Positions 53,496 to 64,000 of a stretch of DNA of 64,000 bases are shown piece after piece. The stretch's first letter is position 1. The number at the start of each line of letters is the position of its first letter. The DNA lies in contig OW204000.1 of the NCBI GenBank assembly GCA_934047225.1, positions 15,270,001-15,334,000 on the forward strand, given 5' to 3'. The translations under genes were made by a program, and so were the position numbers. The notes beneath the pieces are model-generated. The model searched no databases. It worked only from the letters and a program-made list of their open reading frames with translations, and was not told where the DNA came from. This DNA is from Ypsolopha sequella. Taxonomy: Eukaryota > Arthropoda > Insecta > Lepidoptera > Ypsolophidae.

Positions 53496-53846
53496 ATAAA
53501 CTTTTAACAAAAAAATAGCAACCGACTTCAATAGTAACAGCAGTCATTCACTAAAAAGTTAATAATAATTCTATAAAGACCGATGGTACCGAAGCAACAC
53601 TTTTGCCGACTTCTTTCTTCCTGAAACGTTATGTTATCTAGAAGTCGGCGTTCTTATATTGGTTTCAATGTTGCTATATCGTAGGAAATACGCCGACTTC
53701 TAGATAACATAATGTTTCAGGAAGAAAGAAGTCGGCAAAAGTGTTGCTTCGGTACCATCGGTCTTTATAGAATTATTATTAACTTTTTAGTGAATGACTG
53801 CTGTTACTATTGAAGTCGGTTGCTATTTTTTTGTTAAAAGTTTATT
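53496..53846. mobile_element. Long near-perfect hairpin (arms ~155 bp, loop ~40 bp)
   Basis: The left arm 'aataaacttttaacaaaaaa', 'caaccgacttcaatagtaac', 'gaccgatggtaccgaagcaa' through 'atgttatctagaagtcggcg' is repeated as its reverse complement from 53691 to 53846 with very few mismatches. The centre is 'ttcttatattggtttcaatg' and neighbours. Near identity of the arms means a recent origin or active conversion. Confidence 0.92.
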
Positions 53847-53969
53847 TTATTTCACATTTTTTAGTGTTGCTGGGTTAAATTGTGAGGTATAGGTAGTTCT
53901 TGCAAACGTGGTGTTAATATGAAACGAAGTTCAAGTGAGTATAAGTAGCCATGTTTGAGTAGCTTCCTG

Positions 53970-54460
53970 CTATCAGCACCCTAACACAACATGATTACCG
54001 CAATCTCGAGTTATGTGCTGTCATCCGTTGAAGAGTTCTACGGTGATGAAGCCAAGATCGAAGGTCAGGTGGGTACGCTGGCAATTTTCAGCAATGCCCT
54101 GCAATGAGCACCCTAACACAAACTGGTTGCCGCAATCCAAAGTTATGTGCTGTCATCCGTTGAGGAGTTCTATGGTGATGAAGCCAGGATCGAAGGTCAG
54201 GTGGGTATTCTGATAATCTCCAAGTAATACTCTTGAATCAGCACCCTAACGCAGTGATTGCCGCAATCTCGAGTTATGTGCTCTGATCCTTTGAAGAGTT
54301 CTATGGTGAATATATTGATGAAGCCAGGATCGAAGGTCAGGTGGAAGAATGTCGATTTTCAAGTAATACCTTGTAATCAGCACCCAAGTACATAGCGATT
54401 GCCTCAATTTCGAGCGATATGCTGTCATTTTCTGAGGAGTTCCACTGCCTATCTCTGAAG
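53970..54460. repeat. Tandem array, ~132-139 bp period, 3.5 units
   Basis: Each unit has 'cagcaccctaac', 'ttgccgcaatct', 'gttatgtgctgtcatcc' and 'gatgaagccaggatcgaagg'. Units start at 53975, 54107, 54240 and 54379. Short frames such as 54013-54213 repeat the same peptide and are not genes. Confidence 0.85.
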
Positions 54461-54644
54461 ACCTTCATCAGATCATGACCAAACCTAAAATGGGACCTAC
54501 CTGGAAGTATACTCTTTCAAACAAAAAAAGAATTGTTCAAATCGGTTGGGAAATGACGGAGTTATGGAGTAACAACGCCAAAAAAAAAAAAAAAAAAAAA
54601 AAAACATACAGTCGAATTGAGAACCGCCTCCTTTTTGAAGTCGG
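54461..54644. mobile_element. End of the composite insertion with A25 tract
   Basis: Contains 'gacggagttatggagtaaca', about 25 consecutive A (54580-54604), then 'gaattgagaaccgcctcctt' and 'tttgaagtcggtt'. The terminus 'gaagtcggtt' matches, in inverse, the 'aaccgacttc' near the hairpin's left edge, so 53496-54646 may be one insertion with related ends. Confidence 0.6.
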
Positions 54645-54775
54645 TTAAAAAGGCTGACTTGGGTGAATCATAAAATGATTTGAAAGCAGGATAGAGTCAG
54701 AGTTTTTTCACGCGTGCAAAAGAGACGACATTAGAACAGAATCATAATGTGATTCATGCAAAACGGCCTTTTTAG
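54645..54775. mobile_element. 131-bp TIR unit D
   Basis: Starts 'ttaaaaaggctgacttgg' (first base changed) and ends 'acggcctttttag'. Same orientation as unit C. See the finding on the split dimer. Confidence 0.85.
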
Positions 54776-54941
54776 AGGACCAGTAGAGCATTCCTAGTTC
54801 ATATAAGGGAAATACCAAAACCACTTGTAAATCATAGATATTCTTAGGATAGTGTGTGTTGATTACGATTGGATTACAGAATATCTAGGTTTACAAAATG
54901 GTTTTGATATTTCATTTAGGATTGCTCCGCCGGCCTCTTAA
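54776..54941. mobile_element. TTAA MITE family T1, internally deleted copy 3
   Basis: 'cattcctagttcatataag', 'aataccaaaaccacttgtaa' and the right end 'ggattgctccgccggcctcTTAA' match 12481-12826. The left terminus is eroded where it abuts unit D. Confidence 0.65.
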
Positions 54942-55049
54942 ACCAAAATCCAGAATTTAAAAAACGTACCTCCTTTGTTTCTTAAAGCTATTATTTTTTT
55001 TTTTAATATTGGTTTTTTGGTATTGTTTGCCTTTTTGCTTTTACAACTT
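54942..55049. other. T-rich spacer
   Basis: No supported feature. Confidence 0.5.
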
Positions 55050-55396
55050 GGGTCAATTCTGCGGATTTGTGACAAAATATTAAGAAATAATTATGACGAC
55101 CAAAATACAACCTTTAGCTAAGACAACTTTTAACAAAAGTTTGTTGTATGCATAAACATATTTTTAATGTTATGACATTTATAAAACAATTTGCTTTTCC
55201 ATGGTCGTGATACCAGCCATAAATTCCTAAAATAATCTAATTTCACGCTTATGGAAAATCCAATTATTTTGAAGCTACCATAACATATGTTTATGCATAA
55301 AGCAAACTATTGTTAAAAGTTGTCTTAGCTAAGAGTTGTATTTTGGCCGCTATTTATTATTTCTTGATATTTTGTTACAAATCCGGGAATCGACCC
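55050..55396. mobile_element. Fold-back element (~347 bp, ~120-bp arms)
   Basis: The left arm 'ggtcaattctgcggatttgt', 'ccaaaatacaacctttagct', 'aagacaacttttaacaa' is mirrored by 'ttgttaaaagttgtctt', 'agctaagagttgtattttgg' and 'acaaatccgggaatcgacc'. About 100 bp separates the arms. Non-coding. Confidence 0.8.
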
Positions 55397-55934
55397 TTAA
55401 CTGGAGGAGGACAGATAGTTGACGCCTATAGTTAGCTATTTTTAACACTGTCTGACTCACTCACTCACACAATCATCAAAAATCTAGACCACTTCCAACT
55501 AACTTTAGGTCATTCATTAGTTATATATTAAGGAAACAATCAGAAAATAACAAATTTTATGTCGATAGTAGTAAAATACTACGATATCATTGCGGTGTAT
55601 TTTCATACAGAAAGTTTAAATATCAACTGAACCAATAAGTTGACCATTCTTTATTCAAACTTTGGACACTCTCGAGTACTCTTGACACACAACAAGATGC
55701 TAATCTTACTCGTAAATGTAGGAAAAAAGAATCGATATCCCACCAAAAACATAACTATCCTAAAAGGGCCCAAGTTTGGTACTGTAACGACAGGAGTGTT
55801 TGTCAAGTGCGCCGATAAAAAATTGATCTAAATCCATCCAATTATCTATCCATTCATCAGCCTGTGCGTGTGTATGCAGCCAAGGTTTTTTTTTAAATCT
55901 TACATTGCAAATTCCCATAGTTTAATTACAAAAT
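55397..55934. other. Unassigned sequence
   Basis: The frame at 55640-55831 has no recognisable motif. 'tccatccaattatctatccattcatcagcc' near 55834-55862 is split here as a possible scrap of the RTE tail family. Confidence 0.45.
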
Positions 55935-56330
55935 AGTAGTTTATGCTACAAGGGCGCAAAGGAATAAATTACGAGGACGATTTAAAGCACGAGCGTAGCG
56001 AGTGTTTTAAACGTAACCGAGTAATTTATTGCTTTTACGCCCGTGTGTCATACTACGTTTTTCAATGCATAGTGTGAGGAAATGAAAACAAATATAATCT
56101 TGTGAACTTTAAATTATAATTGGCTCAAAAAGACTGTATCCAGAGCCGTTAAACAGTGTAAAAAGAAGTATAACATCTATGGTACACAGGAAAGTCTGCA
56201 GGTTAGCCAACCATTGTAAATAAATTAAAAAAAATAATAAAAAGCCCTAGGGCAAAATAATCGACTTTTTGTTCGGTTTTGATGCATAAAAAGTGGGCCT
56301 TTACGAGCACATGCATTGAAAATATTTTAT
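55935..56330 (+). repeat. Three-copy interspersed repeat, copy 2
   Basis: Matches 37774-38166 in order and orientation, including 'tttatgctacaagggcgcaa', 'atcgactttttgttcggttt' and 'gtgggcctttacgagcac'. Confidence 0.85.
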
Positions 56331-56347
56331 TTTTTCTTTTTTTTCAG

Positions 56348-56730
56348 AGGATATATGCAATTTTTCATTATTTTGGTATATGAATTAGCCATTATTTTTT
56401 CATGATTTTTTATGGAATTGTCGGTTAGGACGTCGCTTGTGAATTTTAGATATTATACTGATTGTGATGTGTGATTGCTTTTGAAAAAAGTGGTCTATCT
56501 CTGTCTGTCTACTCATCTGTCAAATCAGTCGGAAGCAAATTCTTAAAAATTTATTTTGATAGCAAAGGCCACATTTCTAAACAGCTATTTCTCAAGTGAC
56601 GTCACACGAAGGCTAATGGAACTTGCAGCTTTTTCGTAGAAATATTCATTAGCTTCACGGCTTATTAATCCTAAATCTCGAAAAGGTTTTCGAATTATCA
56701 CACTTTTACATAATTTAATCTAAGCGAATT
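56348..56730 (+). repeat. Two-copy interspersed repeat, copy 2
   Basis: Partner of 15801-16200. It has an extra 'aacagctatttctcaagtga' segment not present in copy 1. It follows copy 2 of the three-copy repeat directly, an association not seen at copy 1. Confidence 0.8.
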
Positions 56731-56938
56731 GTTTATATAGACAAGTTTATTGTTTGATTACAAATAAATTATTAACTTGGCAAGTTTTTACACACAAGCA
56801 ATTATTTAAACTTGAATTTTGCAAAGTTTACGATTTATTAGTATCAGCAAGTAATAAATAATGAACCAAAGTGACTTTAGTTGTACGAGTAACTGTTGTG
56901 GGTATTATATTTCTTAAGCAGGTATGTAAATAAAAAAA
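56731..56938. other. Unassigned spacer
   Basis: No supported feature. Confidence 0.5.
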
Positions 56939-57712
56939 GCGATCACCACCCAGCTATGGTTGTGAGATGCATGCTGTCTAAACTTGCGTGTTTTGAACTG
57001 AATCTTCGCTTGATATACTTTGAAACTATTAATTTGAGAGGATGGCGATCTCGTGCAAAACTTAACTCGAGCATATGACGGGCAGTTGAAAAGCAAATGA
57101 CATCGCGATGTAACTGCAAGCACCGCCATCTACATTAATTTCATAGAAAACTAAATACTTGGACACATGCCTATTGCTACTATAATTTAATATAAAAGTA
57201 CCGAACTCCGCAATCACTGATAAACCCTGTGGGTTTTTGTTGATTTACTTTACTTTAACGTAATTATTAGTAAACCGAAAAACAAAAAACATTTCAGTAA
57301 ATCCTTTATTTTTTTTATATACCTTTTATATTATATATCTTCATAGAATTATTTGTGTATTATCGTATTTATCCAAAGTAATCGTATTTATCTCATGTAT
57401 GACATAATTATATTATAATATTTATTAGTAGTTTAACTATATTATTTATTTTATTTTATTTATTATCTATATGTTTAAATATTGAGCCATGTTTGTTTGT
57501 AATTAAATTAATTTAGTTTGTTTACCTTTTCATGTAAAATTGTTTAGTTCCCTCGAAACGGAAATACTGTTCCCCAAAAGACAATTATATTAGTTTGGGG
57601 TTCAGAGTCAACCTTATTATTTTGTAAATTCTTTTTTGTACAATAAAGACTTTGTATTTGTATTGTATTTGTGCATTTTTGTAACTAGGTTAAGATTTTT
57701 GAAAATAAAGAA
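56939..57712 (+). repeat. Two-copy repeat, copy interrupted twice
   Basis: Same sequence as 44881-45057 but with about 200 bp inserted at 56971-57170 (flanked by 'atgc' on both sides) and about 429 bp at 57243-57671. The second insertion replaced about 33 bp seen in the other copy. Confidence 0.8.
57243..57671 (+). mobile_element. Probable LINE 3' end inserted in the repeat
   Basis: Ends 'ttttttgtacaataaagact' and 'ttgtatttgtattgtattt', a polyadenylation-like signal plus short tail. 'gttccctcgaaacggaaata' precedes it. No coding part remains. Confidence 0.55.
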
Positions 57713-57989
57713 ACATTAACAAAAAATAAAAAAAACTTCTACATTCGCGGTTAAGTATATGTACATAATATAGCATGTAGCTGTAGGGTTGTTGTTTTGT
57801 ACATACTTACTGTAGGAAATAATGTAAACATAGACTCTTCATTTATTAACCGAGACGTAAACATTTACAGTCTCGTTTAGTTGTGTATTAATAACTTATT
57901 AAACCGCGGTTTATGTGTCTATGAAACTTCATCACCTAGAAACAAGCGTCTTCCGGGGCGGGGCGCCCGCTCGAGTCATGAAAAATACA
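57713..57989. other. Unassigned spacer
   Basis: No supported feature. Confidence 0.5.
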
Positions 57990-58503
57990 ACCGGCCAAAT
58001 GCGAGTCAGACTCGCGTACCTAGGGTTCCATATCGTGGATGATAAATTTAATTTTGTCATTTTCTTTTCTAAACTGCTATATTTTTTCTGTAATCTTTAC
58101 GTAAACAAATATTTCCATGATTTTTTTTCATATTTTTCGGTCCACCAGTTTCGGAGATAATAGTGGGGGACATACACATTTTTGTGTTTTTTTTCAAGAT
58201 TCTCAAAACTAATGCCCGCAAATATAATAAAAGTATATATTTTTACAATCAGCTTCTAAATATCTAAAATTTGATACCCGTATTTGTATTTTTAGGATAA
58301 TATTTTTTTATTTTTCTCACTCTTGTTTTGGAATGATATGTGGCCAAGTTGATGCTATTTTTGTGCCAAATTTCAAGGCTTTATCTTTAACGGTGCTGAA
58401 GTTATGAGGCTGTGACATACGGACGGACGGACGGACCTACGGACAACGGAGTCTCATCATAAAGGTTCCTTTTGTACCTTTTAGTTACTACGGAACCCTA
58501 AAA
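57990..58503 (+). repeat. Dispersed repeat family A, longest copy (~510 bp)
   Basis: Starts 'caaccggccaaatgcgagtc' and 'agactcgcgtacctagggtt', contains 'ccaccagtttcggagataat' and 'gtggccaagttgatgc', and ends 'gacggacggacggacc', 'aaaggttccttttgtacctt' and 'ctacggaaccctaaaaa'. It is the reference for the copies at 1985-2410 and 10005-10272. Confidence 0.85.
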
Positions 58504-58589
58504 ATATACCCGCCCAAACGATGTTCTTCCTATGAGACTCGCATATCCACGTTCTTGAATTGTGAGTACATGTGTTTTGTCACCTCCTC

Positions 58590-58985
58590 GTATTGAACGG
58601 CATAGCATGACGGTGACAAGTAGGGCGACGTCGCGTCGTCGCTCGAAGGCCGGAGGGCGAGGCCGCCGCAGCAGACGGACAGACGGACGTGTGCTGGTTA
58701 CATATAGCCGGATTGCGACTGCGACCTCGTGGGCTGGAGAGATCGCCGAAATTCGGGTTACGTGTTTTTGCGATGTGCAGGCGCCGGCGGAGGCGCGAGG
58801 TCGATGAGCTCCAGCGGCGATGCGCCCGCGCACCCCTGCCCCTCGCCGCCGCCCGCGACACCCGCCGACCTGTTCCGCGCAAGGTGCAGCGACCATCCCT
58901 ACATACCTACCACCTGCCAGACACTACGTGTGTATGTACCAGCCTTCCTGCGCAAGCGCCGTCCCCACATCTCCAAACAGGTAAA
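58590..58985. promoter_or_regulatory. CpG-rich island surrounding an exon candidate
   Basis: The GC-rich stretch contrasts sharply with the flanks. It contains 'cagacggacagacggacg' and many CG dinucleotides, and grades into the codon-like sequence of the exon candidate. Confidence 0.4.
58804..58980 (+). CDS. Candidate first coding exon of an unrecognised gene
   Basis: From an ATG at 58804 the frame runs 59 codons with GC-rich third positions, starting 'MSSSGDAPAHPCPSPPPATP', then 'ADLFRARCSDHPYIPTTCQT' and 'LRVYVPAFLRKRRPHISKQ', and stops exactly at 'aaacag|gtaaaa', a good splice donor in phase 0 (58980/58981). An upstream in-frame ATG at 58729 would add 25 residues. The first third is proline/serine-rich and probably disordered; the rest is ordinary basic protein sequence with no family I recognise. 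The exon sits in the GC-rich island 58590-58985, fitting a gene 5' end. No downstream exon is evident here. Openness beyond the donor (to 59001) is short. Confidence 0.45.
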
Positions 58986-59310
58986 ACGACGCAAGCAATA
59001 ATTCTCGGTCTGTTAATCAAAATGCAAATGCTACAATGATCGATTGCTACGGATCCAACTTGAATTTATTACGCGGCAGGTAAATTGAAATAAAATTGAC
59101 CGTCCAGAAGTGCGTTCAAAAAAGAACACTGGCGGCACAGAATTATACTGTGCTGGCGGAGTAGGAACACTCGGGTTGCAACGCTGAGTTTTTGAACGGA
59201 TCTCGTCGTGTAGTGACACTCCAAAGTACTCCAAACGTCATTTAACATTTTTACGTCACATTTACTATGGTTGTTTAACTGTCGTTTTGACATGCCTATG
59301 TTGTCGGCAG
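58986..59310. other. Unassigned sequence, possible intron start
   Basis: Minus frames at 59031-59293 have no recognisable motif. Confidence 0.4.
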
Positions 59311-59597
59311 ATCATAGAATTGGGATCTGCCTAAGCATATCATATTTCTGTTGAAACTTGGAGGGTCACCTCGCTCCGCTTCGCTGGGATTTTCGATTTC
59401 ATATTTTACGATCAGGGGCTCTACCGCGTAATTCTCATTTGTATCAACTTCAAGCAAATGCATGCGAAATTCAACGCGTGCAAAAGAGATGGCATGTTAG
59501 GCGGGTGTCGTCGCACGCACGACAAATTTCAATCTCAAGTTGATGTTGATGAAAATGAGAATTACGCGGTAGACCCCCTGCCCAATTCTACGATCTG
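59311..59597. mobile_element. Nested inverted-repeat element
   Basis: Outer arms 'gatcatagaattgggatc' / 'cccaattctacgatc' and inner arms 'ggggctctaccgcgtaattc' + 'tcattt' / 'aaatgagaattacgcggtag' + 'acccc' pair in inverse. The centre includes 'acgcgtgcaaaagagatggc', which also occurs in the 131-bp TIR units ('gcgtgcaaaagagacggcat'). Confidence 0.75.
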
Positions 59598-59754
59598 TAC
59601 ACGACACCTATCTATACGTACCTCTGCCATTTTTGAACGGTCGGTGTTCTAATCTGACGCGAGTTGATTTTCGAAGGGGTTAGTGTTGCATTGCAAGTAT
59701 TGTGACCCGGGTAGAAAACCCAACCCAGTATGAGTTTATGAACAGCTATCAGGA

Positions 59755-59873
59755 TGTACAGTGGAGACCGTATCAAGTAAGACCCATTGGACTTTGTACC
59801 TATCTTATATTCTACTCTGTAGGGGCTAATGTCGTACTGCAAGTGTATAGCTTGATGTGGTCTCCACTGTACG
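59755..59873. repeat. Short inverted repeat (22-bp arms)
   Basis: 'gtacagtggagaccgtatca' is mirrored by 'tgatgtggtctccactgtac'. Probably a small palindromic element. Confidence 0.65.
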
Positions 59874-60297
59874 TGTACGGATAGAGATCAAGCGCAAAAA
59901 GATGTCTGATTTTTCAAGAGAATGTACGTGGGCGTGTTCCTGAATAACATCATGTTTCAAATATGCGGATGTTGTTGAGATTTAATGTGGGTATCTGGTG
60001 GGGCTGGGTCACTTGCAAGTAGAATATGAATGGGTGCAACCACCTCACCACCACTAGACAGCCGAAGAAGGAAAACTTTGAATGCGAAATATGTATACAT
60101 ATACATTTCAATGCGGACATAAAAATGTGAAATTATAAATTTTTAAAAACTTGTTAAACATTCAAACAAGCTTGGGAACATGTGCTGCCGAATAATAAAG
60201 TAAAATTTATTTATTTATTGCAAGGATAAGATTTATTGAAGATAAAGAACTTGTACATTTTGTAAAATTAAATTAAATACCAGTTTTATTTCTAGAA
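59874..60297. other. Unassigned sequence
   Basis: Near 60180-60235 'gctgccgaataataaagtaa' and (ATTT)n suggest a LINE 3' scrap. Nothing firm. Confidence 0.45.
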
Positions 60298-60790
60298 AAT
60301 TTGGCCAAGTGCGAGTTGGTCTCGCGCTCAAAGGGATCCATCCATACAACCACACAATACGGGTACAAAACCCTAAACCATTATGATAAATAACAATAAT
60401 ATACTCATACATAGATCAACAATATCAACATCAAACAGCGAGAAAAAACAAGGCGCTAAAATGGTAGCGCCTGACAAAAAATTCGGCATCCTCTGAGTAC
60501 GGAACCCTAATACAATCTGACCTTTGAAACTTGTATGTATCACCGTCTTTATGATAGAGCTGAAATAATAACCGTTAAAAAATTGCTACTTCTTCCATTT
60601 TTCGATGTTTTTTTGTATGGGGACCTCCTTGGATAAATTTTATTATTAATTTTTATTATTTGCCGTGATAGAGGCTATGGTAACAAGTACTCTGTGAACA
60701 TTTTAATTAGCTTCTTATTATGGCTGAAGCTGTAAATAAGTGTGCGACAGACTGACAGACAGACAGACAGCGAAAGCTAAGTAATAAGGG
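60298..60790 (-). repeat. Dispersed repeat family B, inverted copy
   Basis: 'ttggccaagtgcgagttggt', 'aaaatggtagcgcctgacaa', 'attatttgccgtgatagagg', 'gacagacagacagacag' and 'aagctaagtaataaggg' are the inverse of 30087-30573. The 'ttattattaatttttattat' stretch at 60640-60665 is the position where the Dong-like element inserted in the copy at 44323. Confidence 0.85.
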
Positions 60791-61071
60791 ACCTTCAAAT
60801 TTCATTGATTTACATGTTTAGGGACCTAAATAGGTAAATCAATGAAATTTCTGATAATAAAGTCCAGTAAATGACGTACCTGTTTATGTGGAACAAATAC
60901 AGTTAAATGTTGCATAAAAAACGGCCACTTGCTTGGGAATTTTTCACGGTAGTATGATACAGCTGCTAAAAAAATTAATAGACACGCCAACTGCAATAAT
61001 CAAATTATACGCTTTTAACACGTCTAGACTCACCTCACTAGGTTTACTTGCAGCATGTTCTTAACTCGACT
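60791..61071. other. Unassigned spacer
   Basis: A short inverted phrase 'aatttcattgatttac' / 'gtaaatcaatgaaatt' at 60797-60851 makes a compact hairpin. Nothing else. Confidence 0.5.
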
Positions 61072-61928
61072 TTAAGGCGATATGCGAAAAAAATATGGGT
61101 GTTTCTTTTCTGTGTATGTCATTAAATACACGGAAAATTATAATCTGTTTCTGGTACATGCATTTTGACTATGTAATCTAGGGTTTTGAAATTAAAAAAC
61201 ATGTTTGGATAAATTTTCCTCGGTAGAAATAATTGTTGAAATAAGGTCTTCAAACACACTTTTTCTCCTCGTTTGACGAATAGGAACCATATACAAAACT
61301 CAAACATATTTTTCAATGCAGTTGCTCGTAAAGTTTTCTTTTTTGTGTAACAAAATTATGCGGAAACCGACTCTTTATTTCACGCGTGAAATAAAACAGT
61401 ACTGAAATCCTTTATTTCACGCGTGAAATAAAGTAATTTTTTTAAGTTTTTGACTCTGTGGTGCATGGTGCAAGTCATAAATTTTAAAAAATTACAAAGA
61501 TGCAAAGAGGTTTTGCTGTCCAAAAAAAAACAATTATTTATAAGTATGCGCGCTCTAGCAATAATTGAATGATGATAAACACCATTCTTTATTATACTTA
61601 TTTTTTTGTTGTATTTCCTCGCAAAATGCATTGAAAAATGTTGTAAGATACTTGAGCGTAAAAGGTTTTTATCCGAATGCGTGCCAATGAAAACACTCGC
61701 TGCGCTCGTACCTTACTTTCCGCACGTGTATCTTAAATAACTATTATTAAGTGTGTTTTAACAATATCTAGAGATTTAATATTTGAAATTTTGCTAGCTA
61801 TTTTAGTTTTTTTAATAAAAATATAAAACCAAGTTTTTTCCCTTTTGCCCTGAATCCGCCCCTCTCGCACTGCGCGATTTTTCGCTTGGAGTGACAGAGA
61901 CAAAAATAAAATTCGCATAGCCTCTTAA
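61072..61928. mobile_element. TTAA-bounded MITE, family T4 copy 2, with insertion
   Basis: 'TTAAggcgatatgcgaa' to 'ttcgcatagcctcTTAA' as in 21175-21598, but with about 430 bp inserted at 61309-61737. The inserted part, read on the minus strand, resembles the three-copy repeat ('acgagcgcagcgagtgtttt', 'catttttcaatgcattttgc', 'gaggaaatac'). Confidence 0.85.
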
Positions 61929-62842
<914 letters not shown>

Positions 62843-63280
62843 ATTCCACGTAGTGGCGCGACCGCCATACATAACCTTCGTGGTTATTTATTTTATGACA
62901 GACAACCTAGAATCACTTTCAGATATCCTCCAGCGCAGAAGAGAACCGGTAGCTTAGGTTATAAGGTTAGGTATGGCGAGCGGGTTTGAGATCGAAATCA
63001 GCATCCCGCCTCCTGTTAAAAGTATCACATAGCACTATTCGTGATAACGAGACACTCTGATAAATAATTTACTTTAAATAATTACATTGCCCTATTTGAC
63101 TCGTCATTATTTATTCTGCCCGGGCATTGTAATTATCACTCTGTCATAACATATCTAACTAAATCTATACTAATATTAAAGTAGTAAAACAGTCGTGTAC
63201 ATGCCTGGTGAACGATGGCATCTATATTGTTGTTATTTACCATTTATTGATTATATATTATATAAAAAACAAATATATAC
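62843..63280. other. Unassigned sequence
   Basis: No supported feature. Confidence 0.5.
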
Positions 63281-63316
63281 GATATATTTCGACTCCTTCG
63301 ATGGAGTCATCATCGT
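63281..63316 (-). ncRNA. Hammerhead-like motif, altered core
   Basis: Minus strand: 'tttacgatgatgactccatc', 'gaaggagtcgaaatatatcg' and 'ta'. The hairpin and CGAAATATATC end are conserved and the flanks TAC/GTA can pair. The first core bases are GATGATGA rather than CTGATGA, so it is probably inactive. Confidence 0.4.
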
Positions 63317-63407
63317 AAATATTATCGTATCTATTTGTTTTTATTGTTTACTTATATTATGTATATAATCCATAAATAAAAAGTTGTTCAAAGGTAATAA
63401 TAAATAG

Positions 63408-63725
63408 AAGTTTATGCTACAAGGGCGAAAAGGAATAAATTACGAGGACGATTACACGAGCGTAGCGAGTGTTTTAAACGTAACCGAGTAATTTATTGCT
63501 CTTACGCCCGTGTATCATACTACGTTTTTCAATGCATAGTGTGAGGAAATAAAACAAATATAATCTTGTGAACTTTAAATTATGATTGGCTCAAAAGGAC
63601 TGTATCCAGAGCCGTTAAACAGTGGAAAAAAAGTATAACATTTATAGTACACAGGAAAGGTTGCAGGTTAGCCAACTTCTCGTAAATAAATAAAAAAATA
63701 ATAATAATAAAGCCCTTAGGCAAAA
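63408..63725 (+). repeat. Three-copy interspersed repeat, copy 3
   Basis: Matches 37774-38166 in order and orientation, with a 9-base deletion before 'cacgagcgtagcgagtg', and ends earlier ('aaagcccttaggcaaaat'). Confidence 0.85.
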
Positions 63726-64000
63726 TTGTATGGCGCTACCAGAGTGAAGTTTGAGTGTTGGACAACACAATTAAAAGTATCCTAGAGGACATTTTAAATT
63801 AATAAAATTATTACTTAACCTACCACATTTATAGTTTGGTAATATTACTTAGGAATTTATTTCATTATACTAATGTATTTTATTGCTTTAAATAGTTATA
63901 AATATTTCAAACTTCAAATATTATTTCAAATTTTCGATGACAATTATCTTCTCGCGTACAAGAAACAGCATGAAAATATTGTTCAAAATCAAGCTGTTTT
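63726..64000. other. AT-rich edge of the window
   Basis: Nothing recognised. Confidence 0.5.

Noticed and set aside
54013..54428. Frames with repeated MCCHPL-type peptides
   Set aside because: Explained by the ~132-bp tandem array in the composite insertion.

Overview
The window looks like repeat-dominated, AT-rich nuclear DNA from a moth or butterfly (Lepidoptera). The clues are an R4-clade (Dong-like) non-LTR retrotransposon sitting in a TAA microsatellite, RTE-type LINE tails ending in GATG/ATGG repeats, the dispersed families that begin with a 'GGCCAAGTGCGAGT' type terminus and end in 'GGGTTCCGTA', and a very high density of small inverted-repeat elements. I cannot assign a species. There is no bacterial-style gene organisation, no rRNA gene and no complete tRNA gene.

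The only long, convincing coding sequence is the 1187-residue reverse transcriptase/endonuclease ORF of a full-length Dong-like element (40534-44302, minus strand). It is uninterrupted. A 5'-truncated sibling lies at 16985-17158. Other coding traces are C-terminal tails of LINE polyproteins at 3149-3415, 12866-13066 and 38545-38803. Host-gene evidence is thin. The best candidate is a GC-rich 59-codon exon at 58804-58980 ending at a consensus splice donor; weaker first-exon candidates lie at 7205-7310 and 30754-30933 (both minus).

Layout. 0-6 kb: dispersed repeats, fold-back elements, a LINE 3' end and two degenerate tandem arrays. 6-13 kb: palindromic elements, a CpG-rich patch and TTAA-bounded MITEs. 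13-24 kb: LINE tails, the truncated Dong copy and several further TTAA-bounded MITE families. 24.5-25 kb: a 33-bp minisatellite. 26-40 kb: TIR elements, a hAT-type MITE with a perfect 8-bp target duplication, a pair of 131-bp TIR units, SINE-like copies, and a fold-back copy whose two arms differ by strand-uniform T-to-C change. 40.5-44.3 kb: the intact Dong-like element. 44-50 kb: nested TIR/TTAA insertions. 50.4-52.5 kb: a 127-bp satellite built of two related half-units. 53.3-55.4 kb: a split TIR-unit dimer containing a long near-perfect hairpin. 55-64 kb: three-copy repeat family members, nested insertions, the GC-rich exon candidate and a long ATGACG hexanucleotide array.

A recurring signal is a short hairpin with a hammerhead-ribozyme-like core (CTGATGA, stem, GAAA), found about six times on both strands. 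The best copy (28768-28812) also has a perfect 6-bp stem I. Coordinates of repeat edges are by-eye and usually good to within about 5-10 bases; family relationships rest on comparing copies inside this window.
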